Source of the DNA: DASREM01 sp035652095
GTDB lineage: Bacteria > Acidobacteriota > Terriglobia > Terriglobales > Acidobacteriaceae
Reading direction: 5' to 3'
DNA: 64,000 nucleotides
Assembly: GCA_035652095.1 (NCBI GenBank)
Contig: DASREM010000013.1
Location: 1-64,000, forward strand
The stretch's first letter is position 1; each line of letters opens with the position of its first letter. The position numbers and the translations under genes were made by a program. The notes below the pieces were generated by a model that saw nothing but the letters and a program-made list of their open reading frames with translations, was not told where the DNA came from and did no database searches. Of the stretch, positions 7,813 through 16,300 are shown in pieces.

Positions 7813-8448
7813 TTAGCGTAAGGTACTGACTGAACCCAGCGTGTCGCACCATGCCAGGAACTTGCCAAATGCGGCGCCGCGATGGCTGTAGTGAGCTTTT
7901 TCTTCTGCAGTGAGTTCCGCAAAGGTCTTATTGATGGCGGGGAAATAGAACATCGGATCGTAGCCGAAGCCGTGCGATCCGCGGAGGTGGTCGAGGATCA
8001 GTCCCTCCGCTTTGCCTTCAAATACGGCAACCGTCTTGCCGTCACGGGCGGCCGCGATCACGCACACAAACCTGGCGGTACGCCTTTCGGGCGGAACGTC
8101 TTTCATTTCCCGGAGTACCCGCGCATTGTTCAGATCGTCGTCCGTGTTGGCGTCGGCGAGGTGCGGTTCGTCGGCGGCATAGCGTGCGGAGTGCACTCCG
8201 GGAGCGCCGCCCAGCGCGTCAATTTCCAAGCCGGAGTCGTCGGCGAGCACGAGTTCGCCGGGAGCGTAGCGGCTGTACTCCTCGGCTTTCTTGCGAGCGT
8301 TCTGCTCGAAGGTCTGGCCGTCTTCCACTGGAGTGGGCAAGGACGCGAAATTCGGAAGCGAAGCGACCTCGATTCCGTGATGGCTGGCGACTCCCGCGAA
8401 ATCCCGGATCTTTCCGGGATTGGATGTGGCGATCAGAACTTTTTTCAT
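7813..8448 (-). CDS. rdgB: XTP/dITP diphosphatase (Ham1/RdgB)
   Basis: Protein of 211 aa that hydrolyses non-canonical purine triphosphates (dITP, XTP) to monophosphates and pyrophosphate, keeping them out of DNA. The N-terminus KKVLIATSNPGKIRDF is the substrate-binding SxNxxK motif. The metal-binding core LVLADDSGLEIDALGGAPG and the C-terminal SHRGAAFGKF are both intact. The start at 8448 was chosen over an upstream in-frame ATG because the conserved N-terminus begins there and the ATG overlaps the stop of the upstream gene (ATGA), indicating translational coupling to the membrane-protein gene before it. Confidence 0.95.
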   Translation of the reverse strand: MKKVLIATSNPGKIRDFAGVASHHGIEVASLPNFASLPTPVEDGQTFEQNARKKAEEYSRYAPGELVLADDSGLEIDALGGAPGVHSARYAADEPHLADANTDDDLNNARVLREMKDVPPERRTARFVCVIAAARDGKTVAVFEGKAEGLILDHLRGSHGFGYDPMFYFPAINKTFAELTAEEKAHYSHRGAAFGKFLAWCDTLGSVSTLR

Positions 8449-10097
8449 GGTTGAGATGCGAGGATCGATGCTCGCGAACGATTCTGCCTCCACCACAGGA
8501 AGAAAGTGAGCGCTAGCGCCGCAAGGGACACAATTCCGCCCGCTGTGCGATCCCAGGTTCTTGTAAACGTGATCTGGATGATGTTTTGTCCGGGTTGCAG
8601 AGGGATGATCATTTGCCCGGTGTCTTCCCTGGTTTCAGCGACGATTGTGGCGGAATTGACCTGAACCTTCCACGCAGGAAAGTTGAACAGCTTCATCACC
8701 AGTTTTCCCGGTGCGGTCACATTCGCGCTCAGAAGCTTCGATTGTGCATCCCATTGGTAGATGTGGATTCGCGCCTGTCCCGGGCTTTCGTAGGTCGCCT
8801 TGCGCGCCTGGGGATCGACGTCGTAAGCATCGGCGCCTTGGGGGACGTATTCGTCCGTCCCTTCGTATCCGTTGCCACTCGCCACACTTTGCTCGAGTTG
8901 ATGGACGTCATCGGAGGAGTCCCACCACGGAGGCTGGACGCGGTGGCCGACGAAGATCAGCACCAGCAACATCAGGACAGATACTCCAGCACGCGCGATC
9001 CACTTGGGCCATGCCGTCGTCAACTGCAGAGCCAGTGCGACGTTCAGACACAACAGCCAGCGCCACGGCAATTGAATGAACCTGAGCTTCGGGAGATAGT
9101 TCCAGCCGGGAATCGTGACAGAGAGCATCATCACCGAAGCAGCCGCGCTCCACGCCACCAATGTCCACCAACGATTTCGATTTGAGCCGAATTGCTTTCG
9201 CGAAAAAACCGACACAACCAGCAGAACTCCCATCTCTACGAGGGCAACGATTGAAACAAGCAGGTTGAAGCGATTGTGATCCGGGTCGCTAATCGTGGTG
9301 AAAAGGAAGTTGTCTGCCGGTCGAACCCCAGGCGCGAGAACCTCGGCGATATTGACCCATTTCTGTTCGTAGGCGGCAGGGAAGATATAAAAGGCGGCGA
9401 GTGCGGCTCCAAGGACGATGGCAATCCCGGCAATGGCAAGGGTTCTCCACTTACGCCGGTAAATCGAGAGCACCAGCGCGATGAGGACCAGAGAGTAATT
9501 CAGCATCACGGCCGCCGGAGCATTGGTTAGCCAGACCGCGGCGACCACGAGGCTGAGCGGACGGAGCGCCCTATATCCCTCTTCGTCGGCTTTTAGCGCG
9601 TATAGCAGAAGCAAGGGCAAGAGCGCCCCCGCGAGCAGTTCTGCATAGGCGCTCCGCCAAAATACGATCACGAGGTGGTAAGGATTGGCGGCATAGAAGG
9701 CGGCTGCAAAGATGGCGTGGCGCGGGGGCATCCAACGCCGGGCGAGCAGGAACATCGAAGACCCGCACAGAGTCAGAACCAGGACAGTGTATGCAGCGGG
9801 CACCAGGCTCCACGGCAAAGCCGCGCCCAGGATCGCTCCCAAGAGCCACGAACCGGGCGGGTAGAAGAGGAATCTCGCCTCTCCATAGCCGTAATGGGCG
9901 AGTGCGGCCCAGTGCGGATACGGCACGCCTTGATGCCACTGGTTCACAACTTCCATCCACGAGTTCAGATGGAATTCGAAGTCGTGACCGGAAGGGATGC
10001 CGTAGAACAAGAATGGAATCGTAACCGCAAGAGCGACCGCGAGGACCGTAATCAGCGGCCAAGGGAGCAGGGAATCAGTGTCGAACGATTGCTTCAC
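8445..10097 (-). CDS. Polytopic membrane protein, GT-C/YfhO-like
   Basis: Protein of 550 aa starting with GTG, with about ten to twelve hydrophobic helices. After the first helix come GHDFEFHLNSW (residues 38-48) and a loop FLFYPPGSW, which resemble the acidic first loop of GT-C glycosyltransferases and the 6-pyruvoyl-tetrahydropterin-synthase-related membrane family. The C-terminal 150 residues form a non-membrane beta-rich domain (KLVMKLFNFPAWKVQVNSA), followed by one last helix and a basic tail, an architecture also seen in YfhO-like proteins. It probably uses a polyprenyl-linked sugar in cell-surface glycosylation, but the substrate is unknown. It overlaps rdgB by 4 bp, which seems a chance pairing rather than a pathway. 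Confidence 0.7.
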   Translation of the reverse strand: MKQSFDTDSLLPWPLITVLAVALAVTIPFLFYGIPSGHDFEFHLNSWMEVVNQWHQGVPYPHWAALAHYGYGEARFLFYPPGSWLLGAILGAALPWSLVPAAYTVLVLTLCGSSMFLLARRWMPPRHAIFAAAFYAANPYHLVIVFWRSAYAELLAGALLPLLLLYALKADEEGYRALRPLSLVVAAVWLTNAPAAVMLNYSLVLIALVLSIYRRKWRTLAIAGIAIVLGAALAAFYIFPAAYEQKWVNIAEVLAPGVRPADNFLFTTISDPDHNRFNLLVSIVALVEMGVLLVVSVFSRKQFGSNRNRWWTLVAWSAAASVMMLSVTIPGWNYLPKLRFIQLPWRWLLCLNVALALQLTTAWPKWIARAGVSVLMLLVLIFVGHRVQPPWWDSSDDVHQLEQSVASGNGYEGTDEYVPQGADAYDVDPQARKATYESPGQARIHIYQWDAQSKLLSANVTAPGKLVMKLFNFPAWKVQVNSATIVAETREDTGQMIIPLQPGQNIIQITFTRTWDRTAGGIVSLAALALTFFLWWRQNRSRASILASQP

Positions 10098-10183
10098 TGC
10101 CGCGTTGGGTTGGACGATCGTTTCCAGAGCTTAACCTTTCGCGGTTGTCATTTCGAGTTTTACTTTGCCCTTTCGGCTCACTC

Positions 10184-10278
10184 TTGTCATTCCGACCGAA
10201 GGGAGGAATCTGCTCTTCGCCGGCAGTACCAATTCCGCAAGCGGTAGCAGATTCCTCGCCTGCGGCTCGGAATGACAA
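10184..10278. repeat. Palindromic intergenic repeat (REP-like)
   Basis: Imperfect inverted repeat. The left arm starts TTGTCATTCCGACCGAAG and ends GGAATCTGCT (10184-10214); the right arm, AGCAGATTCC to CGGAATGACAA, is at 10246-10278; the loop is about 31 bp. A further partial copy of the outer end (TTGTCATTTCGAG) begins at 10145. Elements beginning TGTCATTCCGAGCGAAG are recurrent in acidobacterial and other soil-bacterial intergenic regions. It lies between two minus-strand genes, just past the end of uvrC, and could act as an RNA hairpin. It lacks a U-tract. Confidence 0.7.
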
Positions 10279-10299
10279 TACTCACAGTGGGCCCGCTTA

Positions 10300-12156
10300 T
10301 CATTTGCGAAAGTGATTCAGGATGGCTTCAGCCTGGGTGCGAGGCACCACCGCGGCAAGAGCTGCCGGGTCCGCTTGTCTTACCGCTTGCACGCTGCCGA
10401 AGTGCTCGAGCAGGCGTCGCCGGGTACGTTCCCCGACTCCGGGGATCTCCAGCAGTTCGCTGGCGCGATCGCGCATCTGACGGCGCTTGCGATGAAATGT
10501 CACGGCGAAGCGGTGGGCCTCATCGCGGATCCACTGCACCAGGTGCAGCACCGGCGAGTGATGGTCCAACACCACCGGTTCATCTTCCTGGCCAAAAACG
10601 TAGATGATCTCTTCGCGCTTCGCAATGGCCGCAAGCGGCTGATTGATGATCTGCAATTGTTCGAGCGCTTCGGCGGCCGCGTGCAGCTGTCCGAGTCCGC
10701 CGTCAATCAGCACCAGGCTGGGCATGTTCTTGTTCTCTTCTTGAAGGCGCTTGTAGCGTCGGCCCACCACCTCGCGCATGGAGGCGAAATCGTCGACTCC
10801 ATCCACCGACCGAATGATGAACTTCCGGTAGTCGGACTTCTTCATGGCACCGTCTTCCCAAACCACCATGGAGGCGACAGTCTCAGCACCTTGAATGTGG
10901 GAGATGTCGAAGCACTCGATGCGGCGCGGCATGTCCGGCATGCCAAGCGCATCCTGCAGGGCTTCCTGGATGGCCTTGGCGTTCGGCTTCATGACCCGGA
11001 AGCGCTGGTCGTACGATTGCTTGGCGTTGTTGCCGGCAAGGTCGAGCAGAGAGCGCTTGTCGCCGCGTTGCGGAACCAGGATGTGTACGCGTGCGCCTCG
11101 CGAGTCCGCGACCTGATCGGAAAGTAGCTCTTCCAGTTCTTCGCGATCTTCAAAATCAATGGGAACGTAAATGTTCCGCGGCACATACGGCTGTCCGATA
11201 TAAAGCTGGTTAAGGAACGCGGAAAAGAATCCGCTGGGTTTGAATGCTTCGCCAGTTCTTTCTGTCTCGTTCTCCGCCGGTTCGGCGGCAAACTCCGGCA
11301 GGTCCTCCCAAAAAAATTCGCGGCGGTCCAGAACCCGGCCCCCGCGCATGTGGAACAGATTCACCGCCAGCATTCCGTTCTCATAGTGATAGCCGAACAC
11401 GTCGGCGTCGTCGCCCTCCACCGAGGCGATTCGCTGTTTTTCCTGCAGCTGTTCGACGGTTGAGATCAGGTCGCGGTACTTGGCCGCGCGCTCGTATTCT
11501 TCCGCTTCCGCCGCTTTGGCCATGCGTTCGCGAAGCGAGCGCGATAAATCGGTGGGACGACCTTCCAGGAAGAGCTTCACATCGCGGACCGCCTCCTGAT
11601 ACGCCTCCGGCGTCGTCAGGCCTTCAACGCAGGGACCCAGGCATCGCCCGATGTAGTACTGCAAACAAGGCCGGGGATGGAACCGGTTCAAGTCGACTTT
11701 GCAGGAAGGAATCAGAAAGTGCCGGTGAATGAGGTCGACAATCCGGTAAGCCAGGTTGGCAGGGAAGTACGGCCCGTAGTAGCAGCTACCATCCTTGCGC
11801 AGGCGGCGGGTCACGTACACACGCGGAAAGCGCTCTCCCAGAGTCAGCTTGATGTACGGATAAGTTTTGTCATCACGCAGAAGGATGTTGAAACGCGGCT
11901 GGCGCTGTTTGATCAGGTGATTTTCCAGCGCCAGCGCCTCTTTGTTGTTCCCGACCACGATGTAGTCAACGTCGGTGGCCTCTCGCACCAGGCTGCCGGT
12001 TTTCGCGTCTTCCGCGCGTCCTGAGTGAAAATAGGAACTGACCCTATGCCGCAGGCTCTTGGCTTTGCCCACATAGATGACCTCGCCTTCGGCGTTCTTG
12101 TAGAGATACACGCCCGGCGAGGCGGGTAAGCTGCGGATTTTGGCTTGGAGGTCCAA
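10300..12156 (-). CDS. uvrC: Excinuclease ABC subunit C
   Basis: Protein of 618 aa, normal for UvrC, which makes both incisions in nucleotide excision repair after UvrA/UvrB damage recognition. The N-terminal GIY-YIG nuclease (SPGVYLYKN, EVIYVGKAKSL, residues 13-37) cuts 3' of the lesion. A UVR motif (about residues 205-240) binds UvrB. The RNase-H-like domain contains ECFDISHIQG and RSVDGVDDFASMREVV, with VLIDGGLGQL for the 5' cut. Helix-hairpin-helix repeats close the protein (ELLEIPGVGERTRRRLLEHF). The start is TTG. It is apparently a single-gene unit; a palindromic repeat lies downstream. Confidence 0.97.
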   Translation of the reverse strand: MDLQAKIRSLPASPGVYLYKNAEGEVIYVGKAKSLRHRVSSYFHSGRAEDAKTGSLVREATDVDYIVVGNNKEALALENHLIKQRQPRFNILLRDDKTYPYIKLTLGERFPRVYVTRRLRKDGSCYYGPYFPANLAYRIVDLIHRHFLIPSCKVDLNRFHPRPCLQYYIGRCLGPCVEGLTTPEAYQEAVRDVKLFLEGRPTDLSRSLRERMAKAAEAEEYERAAKYRDLISTVEQLQEKQRIASVEGDDADVFGYHYENGMLAVNLFHMRGGRVLDRREFFWEDLPEFAAEPAENETERTGEAFKPSGFFSAFLNQLYIGQPYVPRNIYVPIDFEDREELEELLSDQVADSRGARVHILVPQRGDKRSLLDLAGNNAKQSYDQRFRVMKPNAKAIQEALQDALGMPDMPRRIECFDISHIQGAETVASMVVWEDGAMKKSDYRKFIIRSVDGVDDFASMREVVGRRYKRLQEENKNMPSLVLIDGGLGQLHAAAEALEQLQIINQPLAAIAKREEIIYVFGQEDEPVVLDHHSPVLHLVQWIRDEAHRFAVTFHRKRRQMRDRASELLEIPGVGERTRRRLLEHFGSVQAVRQADPAALAAVVPRTQAEAILNHFRK

Positions 12157-12476
12157 GGAAGGTTCTTCTATTCTAGTAGACGCGAGCGGACCTGTTCAGG
12201 ACGCAAACGCGTCGCATCACCGGCGCGGGCAATTCGGAACCACGGTTTTTCACCATATAAAAATTCCTTAGTTCGTGTCCCTTTTCGCAAGCACCTTGCT
12301 CCTCATTGCATTCTCATCCAGTATAACTGGCTTGTTTTAAGCAATTTAGAGACAGCCGCACGAAGGTACGATTGGCAGCACTCGTGCTTAGGTACAATGC
12401 GGCTGCCGAAGTAGCAGCCCCGAACTCAAACTTGGGACTCAGGAATCTGCAATTGAGGGAAGGAGCCCTTACCACG
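12157..12476. other. Intergenic region, no gene seen
   Basis: About 320 bp between the divergent uvrC and OmpA-like genes. It must hold promoters for both. AT-rich patches are present (ATATAAAAATT near 12255 and TATAAC near 12322), but no -35/-10 pair with proper spacing is clear. No open frame, tRNA or hairpin is supported. Confidence 0.5.
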
Positions 12477-13223
12477 ATGAATCGCACTTCGTTAATTGTT
12501 CTGCTGGCAGGGTGCATGGCGGCGACGGTTGGTTGCGCCAGCAAGAACTACGTACGTCAAGAAACCACGCCGCTGATCAACAAGACCAATGAGCTGGATG
12601 ACCTCACTGCCAAGAATTCCAAAGACATTAAGGATGTGGACGCCCGCACGCAGGCCGGACTCCAGCAGGTAAACCAGAAGACCTCGGAAGTCGAGCAGAA
12701 GGCCCAGGCTGCCGGACAGCAGGCCTCGCAGGCGCAGACGTTGGCGGATAACGCCGTACATCGAGTTGATACTCTCACCAACACGGTCGCCAATCTGGAC
12801 AACTATCGCGTGGTCACCGAAACCTCTGTGCATTTCGGTTTCAATAAAGACAATCTGACCAAGAACGCCAAGGAAGCGCTGGATCAGCTCGCGACCGACG
12901 TTCCGAATACCAAGGGCTACATCATCACCGTTGAAGGTGGTACGGATTCGGTCGGAAACGCCGATTACAACTACAACCTCAGCGAACGCCGCGCCGACGC
13001 CGTAATCCAGTACCTGGCTTCGCAGCACAACATTCCGGCGCACAAGATCTACTTGATCGGTCTCGGCAAGGACAAGCCGGTCGAGTCCAACAAAACATCC
13101 GAAGGGCGTGCGAAGAACCGCCGCGTTGATGTGCGGCTGATGACGAACGTGCAGGGCAACAACAATGCCCAGCCGCAACAGCAGACCGCTCCCCCGTCGG
13201 GAACGACTCCGCCCTCGATGTAA
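12477..13223 (+). CDS. OmpA-family lipoprotein (Pal-like)
   Basis: Protein of 248 aa. The signal sequence ends in a lipobox-like VGC (MAATVGCAS, Cys at about residue 19), so it is likely a lipoprotein. Residues 25-105 form a coiled-coil region with heptads and Asn/Gln/Lys-rich content, resembling murein-lipoprotein-type helices. The C-terminal 120 residues are an OmpA domain that binds peptidoglycan: VHFGFNKDNLT, VEGGTDSVGNADYNYNLSERRADAV and GLGKDKPVESNKTSEGRAKNRRVDVRL. A Gln/Pro-rich tail follows. It likely tethers the outer membrane to the wall. The start at 12477 was chosen because the signal peptide begins there and AAGGAG lies upstream. Confidence 0.88.
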   Translation: MNRTSLIVLLAGCMAATVGCASKNYVRQETTPLINKTNELDDLTAKNSKDIKDVDARTQAGLQQVNQKTSEVEQKAQAAGQQASQAQTLADNAVHRVDTLTNTVANLDNYRVVTETSVHFGFNKDNLTKNAKEALDQLATDVPNTKGYIITVEGGTDSVGNADYNYNLSERRADAVIQYLASQHNIPAHKIYLIGLGKDKPVESNKTSEGRAKNRRVDVRLMTNVQGNNNAQPQQQTAPPSGTTPPSM

Positions 13224-13260
13224 CAGGTTTTCCCCTCCTCCCCGGAGGACTTCGCCAACT

Positions 13261-13297
13261 CAGGCCGCCTCTCCCCCAAGAGGTGGCCTGTTTTTTA
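13261..13297 (+). terminator. Rho-independent terminator of the OmpA-like gene
   Basis: Stem CAGGCCGCCTCT/AGAGGTGGCCTG (12 bp, one G-U pair) with a 6-nt loop, followed by TTTTTT. It lies 38 bp after the stop codon. Its U-tract reaches the stop codon of the convergent protease gene. Confidence 0.9.
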
Positions 13298-14290
13298 TTG
13301 CGGCGAGAGGCGCTGCGGATGGCTTTCGATACACCCCGGACGGATTCGCGAGAGGCCCTGAGACATGGCTGCCCGAGCCTCCGCGACAGTGCAGTTGCCA
13401 GGTTCCGCTCCCGTCATGGTGGGTATCCAGGAATCCTGCCCCTGCCATGTAAATAGACGGCGCTCGAAGTCAAAGGAAATCTGGCGGACGTGCAATGCCG
13501 AAACCCCGAGCAGCCCATCGAAGGGCGCAGCGCGATTGCGGTCGGAAGCCACGTAAGCGCGCTTTGCCCCGAAGCTCGTAGCTCCCAGTTGAGTTTCCGA
13601 TAATTGGACTTCGCGGAGAGCGACCTCTCCGTTCAGATTTTGCGAAATTCGATTCACGCCCGGCAACCTGCTGAGCGGGCCGATCCGGCTCTCGAACAGC
13701 ACGAGTTCCGGTGATCCAGTGTCCACCAGCAAATGCAGCGGTTGTCGGTTCATCTTCATCTCCACGGTGACAAAGGGCGGCTGACTCTGGAATTCCGCGG
13801 CGCCGGCCGGCACAGAACGGGTGGGGCCGAAGGTGATGCTGCGGGTCTCGTAGTCGATCCGGAAGTTCTGGCCGCCGAGCACATCCAGGCCGATCATCGC
13901 GTCAATTCTAATTCCCAAGTCTCGTTCCAGCATCGTCATGTCCTGGATCGCCATTCGCACCTGGGAGCGCGAGACCGGTCCAATGTTGACGCTGGGGACG
14001 AGGACCTCCCCTGTCGCGACCTCGCCGCTCACGACCGGCAAGCTGGACTTCCATCCCGCGAGATGGAGTTTGCGCGTAATTCGCTTATCCACCACGCTGG
14101 GATTGGTTCCCGTATCAACCAGGAAGTTGAGGCCATCCACCTCACCGATGGCGCCCTGGACCACAACCATAAACTGCTTGTACAACGTGAAAGGAATTTC
14201 CCAGGATTGTGTTACTCGGTTTTGTTGAGCCAAAGCGATCGTTTGTAGGGAGCCGAACAGCAGGGCCGCGACAACCGGTTTGCGCCTCAT
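13295..14290 (-). CDS. Exported aspartyl protease, tandem retropepsin-like
   Basis: Protein of 331 aa with a signal peptide (RRKPVVAALLFGSLQTIALAQ). Two Asp-Thr-Gly motifs sit in matching contexts, FLVDTGTNPSVVD (Asp59) and HLLVDTGSPELV (Asp190), each followed about 65-80 residues later by a hydrophobic-hydrophobic-Gly segment (MIGLDVLG; DGLLGVSAL). This is the layout of a two-lobe pepsin-like active site formed by two retropepsin-type halves. The predicted product is a periplasmic endopeptidase; substrates are unknown. The ATG at 14290 was chosen over a GTG one codon upstream, since AGGTG precedes it at a normal distance. The gene converges on the OmpA-like gene. Confidence 0.8.
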   Translation of the reverse strand: MRRKPVVAALLFGSLQTIALAQQNRVTQSWEIPFTLYKQFMVVVQGAIGEVDGLNFLVDTGTNPSVVDKRITRKLHLAGWKSSLPVVSGEVATGEVLVPSVNIGPVSRSQVRMAIQDMTMLERDLGIRIDAMIGLDVLGGQNFRIDYETRSITFGPTRSVPAGAAEFQSQPPFVTVEMKMNRQPLHLLVDTGSPELVLFESRIGPLSRLPGVNRISQNLNGEVALREVQLSETQLGATSFGAKRAYVASDRNRAAPFDGLLGVSALHVRQISFDFERRLFTWQGQDSWIPTMTGAEPGNCTVAEARAAMSQGLSRIRPGCIESHPQRLSPQ

Positions 14291-14460
14291 CACTCACCTC
14301 GCATCATTGCAGCGAAGGACGAGTCGCCCGGGAATCCGTCTCTCGATTTCTAATGTATTTCGCGTGAATTCGAACGGCAGGCCGCAGTTTTCGCAGGCCC
14401 GGTTGTCACAGGATTCTCACCAGATCTTCCGCTCTTCGTCCAATGACTTTGTGTGCTGCC

Positions 14461-14913
14461 ATGAAATCTCAAGGTCAGATCACTGCTTACCGTTTCGGTC
14501 CGTTCGAAGCAGATGCCCGCGCTGGCGAATTGCGTATGCATGGAAGACGAGTTCCTCTTCAGCAACAACCGTTCGACGTCTTGTTGATCATGTTGCATGA
14601 GCCCGGGGAGTTGATCACCCGCGAGCAGCTGCGGCAATCAATCTGGCCAGAAAATACGTTTGTGGAATTTGACTGCGCCTTAAACACAGCGGTGAAGAAA
14701 ATTCGCGTCGCGTTGCGGGACGATGCCAACGCGCCGCGCTATGTCGAGACTGTTCCTAAGCGCGGATATCGCTTCCGGGCAAAGGTCCAAGTGATCGCTG
14801 GCACGGCCAATTCTCCGCCAGAGAAAAAGTGGCTCCTGTATGCGTGGCTCGGCGCGCTTGTGCTTTCGTTCCTTGCTGGTTACTGGTGCCATGCCATTTG
14901 GCCCATTCGTTGA
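14461..14913 (+). CDS. Winged-helix (OmpR-type) regulator with C-terminal TM
   Basis: Protein of 150 aa. Residues 8-105 form a transcriptional-regulator C-terminal (winged-helix) domain: YRFGPFEADARAGEL, VPLQQQPFDVLLIML, GELITREQLRQSIWP and the end YVETVPKRGYRF, the classic CadC/OmpR ending. After a short linker comes one helix (WLLYAWLGALVLSFLAGYWC), and the protein ends five residues later. Such ToxR/CadC-like factors bind DNA while anchored in the inner membrane. In acidobacteria they normally continue into a large periplasmic TPR or beta-propeller sensor, which is absent here; the next gene encodes an exported TPR protein. An ATG six codons upstream is an alternative start. No ribosome site is clear for either. 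Confidence 0.82.
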   Translation: MKSQGQITAYRFGPFEADARAGELRMHGRRVPLQQQPFDVLLIMLHEPGELITREQLRQSIWPENTFVEFDCALNTAVKKIRVALRDDANAPRYVETVPKRGYRFRAKVQVIAGTANSPPEKKWLLYAWLGALVLSFLAGYWCHAIWPIR

Positions 14914-14947
14914 GCCGGTATTTGCATCCGAGCTAGAATAGAGGCAC

Positions 14948-15514
14948 ATGCGAACTGCTGTTGTACTCGGGACCCTGGTTCTCGCCTGCGTGGCTTGGAG
15001 CTCTGCTCAGGTAGAGACCGTTCGGCCCTCCGACAAAGGACCAGGCCAGACCGAAGCGCCTCCGCGATCGGACACGCCGCGCGGCAACGAGGAGAGTTCC
15101 AGCCGCGACACCCGCATTGATATTCGACCTCCCAAGGATGACGCCAAAAATCACCCCTTTAGCACGACCACAGGCAATGATGACGAGGCCGACAATGGCA
15201 GCGATGTGCAGGAGTTCAAGCCCTGGGACCCGCACCGCGCTATGAAGGACGTCGAGGTCGGAGATTTTTACTTCAAGAAGAAAAATTACCGGGCGGCGCT
15301 CGACCGCTACAAGGAAGCGCTCTACTACAAGAACAACGATGCCATGGCCACCTTCCGCATGGCGCAATGCCTGGAAAAGCTCAACCAGCCCGAAGACGCC
15401 CGGACGCACTACGAGGAGTATCTGAAGATCCTGCCGCAGGGCCCGTTCGCCGACGAAGCACAAAAGGCCTTGGCGCGCCTGAACGGGGAACCCAAACAGA
15501 GCTCCAGAAAATAA
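14948..15514 (+). CDS. Exported TPR-repeat protein
   Basis: Protein of 188 aa with a signal peptide (MRTAVVLGTLVLACVAWSSAQ). A low-complexity, charged region (residues 22-95) is probably disordered. The C-terminal part holds about two tetratricopeptide repeats (KDVEVGDFYFKKKNYRAAL, EALYYKNNDAMATFRMAQCL, NQPEDARTHYEEYLKI). TPRs mediate protein-protein contacts. The gene starts 34 bp after the winged-helix/TM regulator, so the two probably form an operon, and the TPR protein could be the detached sensor or partner of that regulator. This link is inference. It converges on the next gene with 3 bp between stop codons. Confidence 0.75.
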   Translation: MRTAVVLGTLVLACVAWSSAQVETVRPSDKGPGQTEAPPRSDTPRGNEESSSRDTRIDIRPPKDDAKNHPFSTTTGNDDEADNGSDVQEFKPWDPHRAMKDVEVGDFYFKKKNYRAALDRYKEALYYKNNDAMATFRMAQCLEKLNQPEDARTHYEEYLKILPQGPFADEAQKALARLNGEPKQSSRK

Positions 15515-15517
15515 CGC

Positions 15518-16132
15518 TTACTTTTCCAGCCTGATGAACTCGCCCGTGGTAGCGTTCACCTGCGCGCGGAGCTTAGCCTGGTCGCGGCTGGGACCGTAGT
15601 AAACGTGCCAAACCAATTCGTTGGTTGGCCGGCTCCAGTCCAGAATGTAGATGATCGGGGTATCAGGATCTTTCTGCAGAATCTTTTCGCCGCCGTGCTT
15701 TTGAGCGGTTTCGAAGGCCTTGTCCGAATCCACCTTCAAGAATTGCATGTCGAATACACTGGTGGATGCATTGTTGGGATTGTAATTGTCCTCGCTACCG
15801 GGATTGACTCCGCGGGGCGGGGCGTCCGGCGCATCCGTGCCCGACCAGGTCCAGGGCTTGGCACCGTGTTGGGCAGGCGAGGCAAACGAGGCGCGCCAAA
15901 CAGCGGACTTTCCGTCTTGGCCCTTGGCATCCGAAGTGGGCTGGGACTCCAAGCGGAACGGTTGAGCGTCCCGCGCCCAGCCCCGAGCAGAAATGAACAT
16001 TTTCTGAAAAGCGCTGCGCCCGGTCAGGTACTCCGGAGCTTTGGGCTGCGGTTTCTCTGGCGGCTTCGCGGGCTCGGAACTGCATCCCGCCATCCACGCC
16101 AGGCAGAACAATGCCAGCAGCAATCTTTTCAT
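15518..16132 (-). CDS. Predicted lipoprotein of unknown function
   Basis: Protein of 204 aa with a clear lipoprotein signal (MKRLLLALFCLAWMAGCSSE, lipobox MAGC). A Pro/Lys-rich spacer follows, then a folded domain containing WRASFASPAQ, PWTWSGTDAPDAPP and a C-terminal NELVWHVYYGPSRDQAKLRAQV with VNATTGEFIRLEK. The ending resembles the strand pattern of PepSY-like domains (V.A.TG..I), but this is not certain enough to assign. Likely anchored in a membrane facing the periplasm. No pathway context is evident. Confidence 0.6.
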   Translation of the reverse strand: MKRLLLALFCLAWMAGCSSEPAKPPEKPQPKAPEYLTGRSAFQKMFISARGWARDAQPFRLESQPTSDAKGQDGKSAVWRASFASPAQHGAKPWTWSGTDAPDAPPRGVNPGSEDNYNPNNASTSVFDMQFLKVDSDKAFETAQKHGGEKILQKDPDTPIIYILDWSRPTNELVWHVYYGPSRDQAKLRAQVNATTGEFIRLEK

Positions 16133-16250
16133 TCGTCATCCTCGATGCCGCGAATTGTTAGAGCACGGGCCTTCGCGATTCATTCTACTAAATCGACTCG
16201 CAGACTCAGGATGGAATCCCCATTTGCGCGTTGCACGAAATGATTACCGC

Positions 16251-16282
16251 AATAGAAAGCCCCCGGCATGCGGCCGAGGGCT
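16251..16282 (-). terminator. Rho-independent terminator
   Basis: On the minus strand, stem AGCCCTCGGC/GCCGGGGGCT (10 bp, one G-U pair) with a CGCAT loop, followed by TTTCTATT. It lies 18 bp past the stop of the coiled-coil protein gene. Confidence 0.75.
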
Positions 16283-16300
16283 GGGCGCCGTGCGCTTGAA

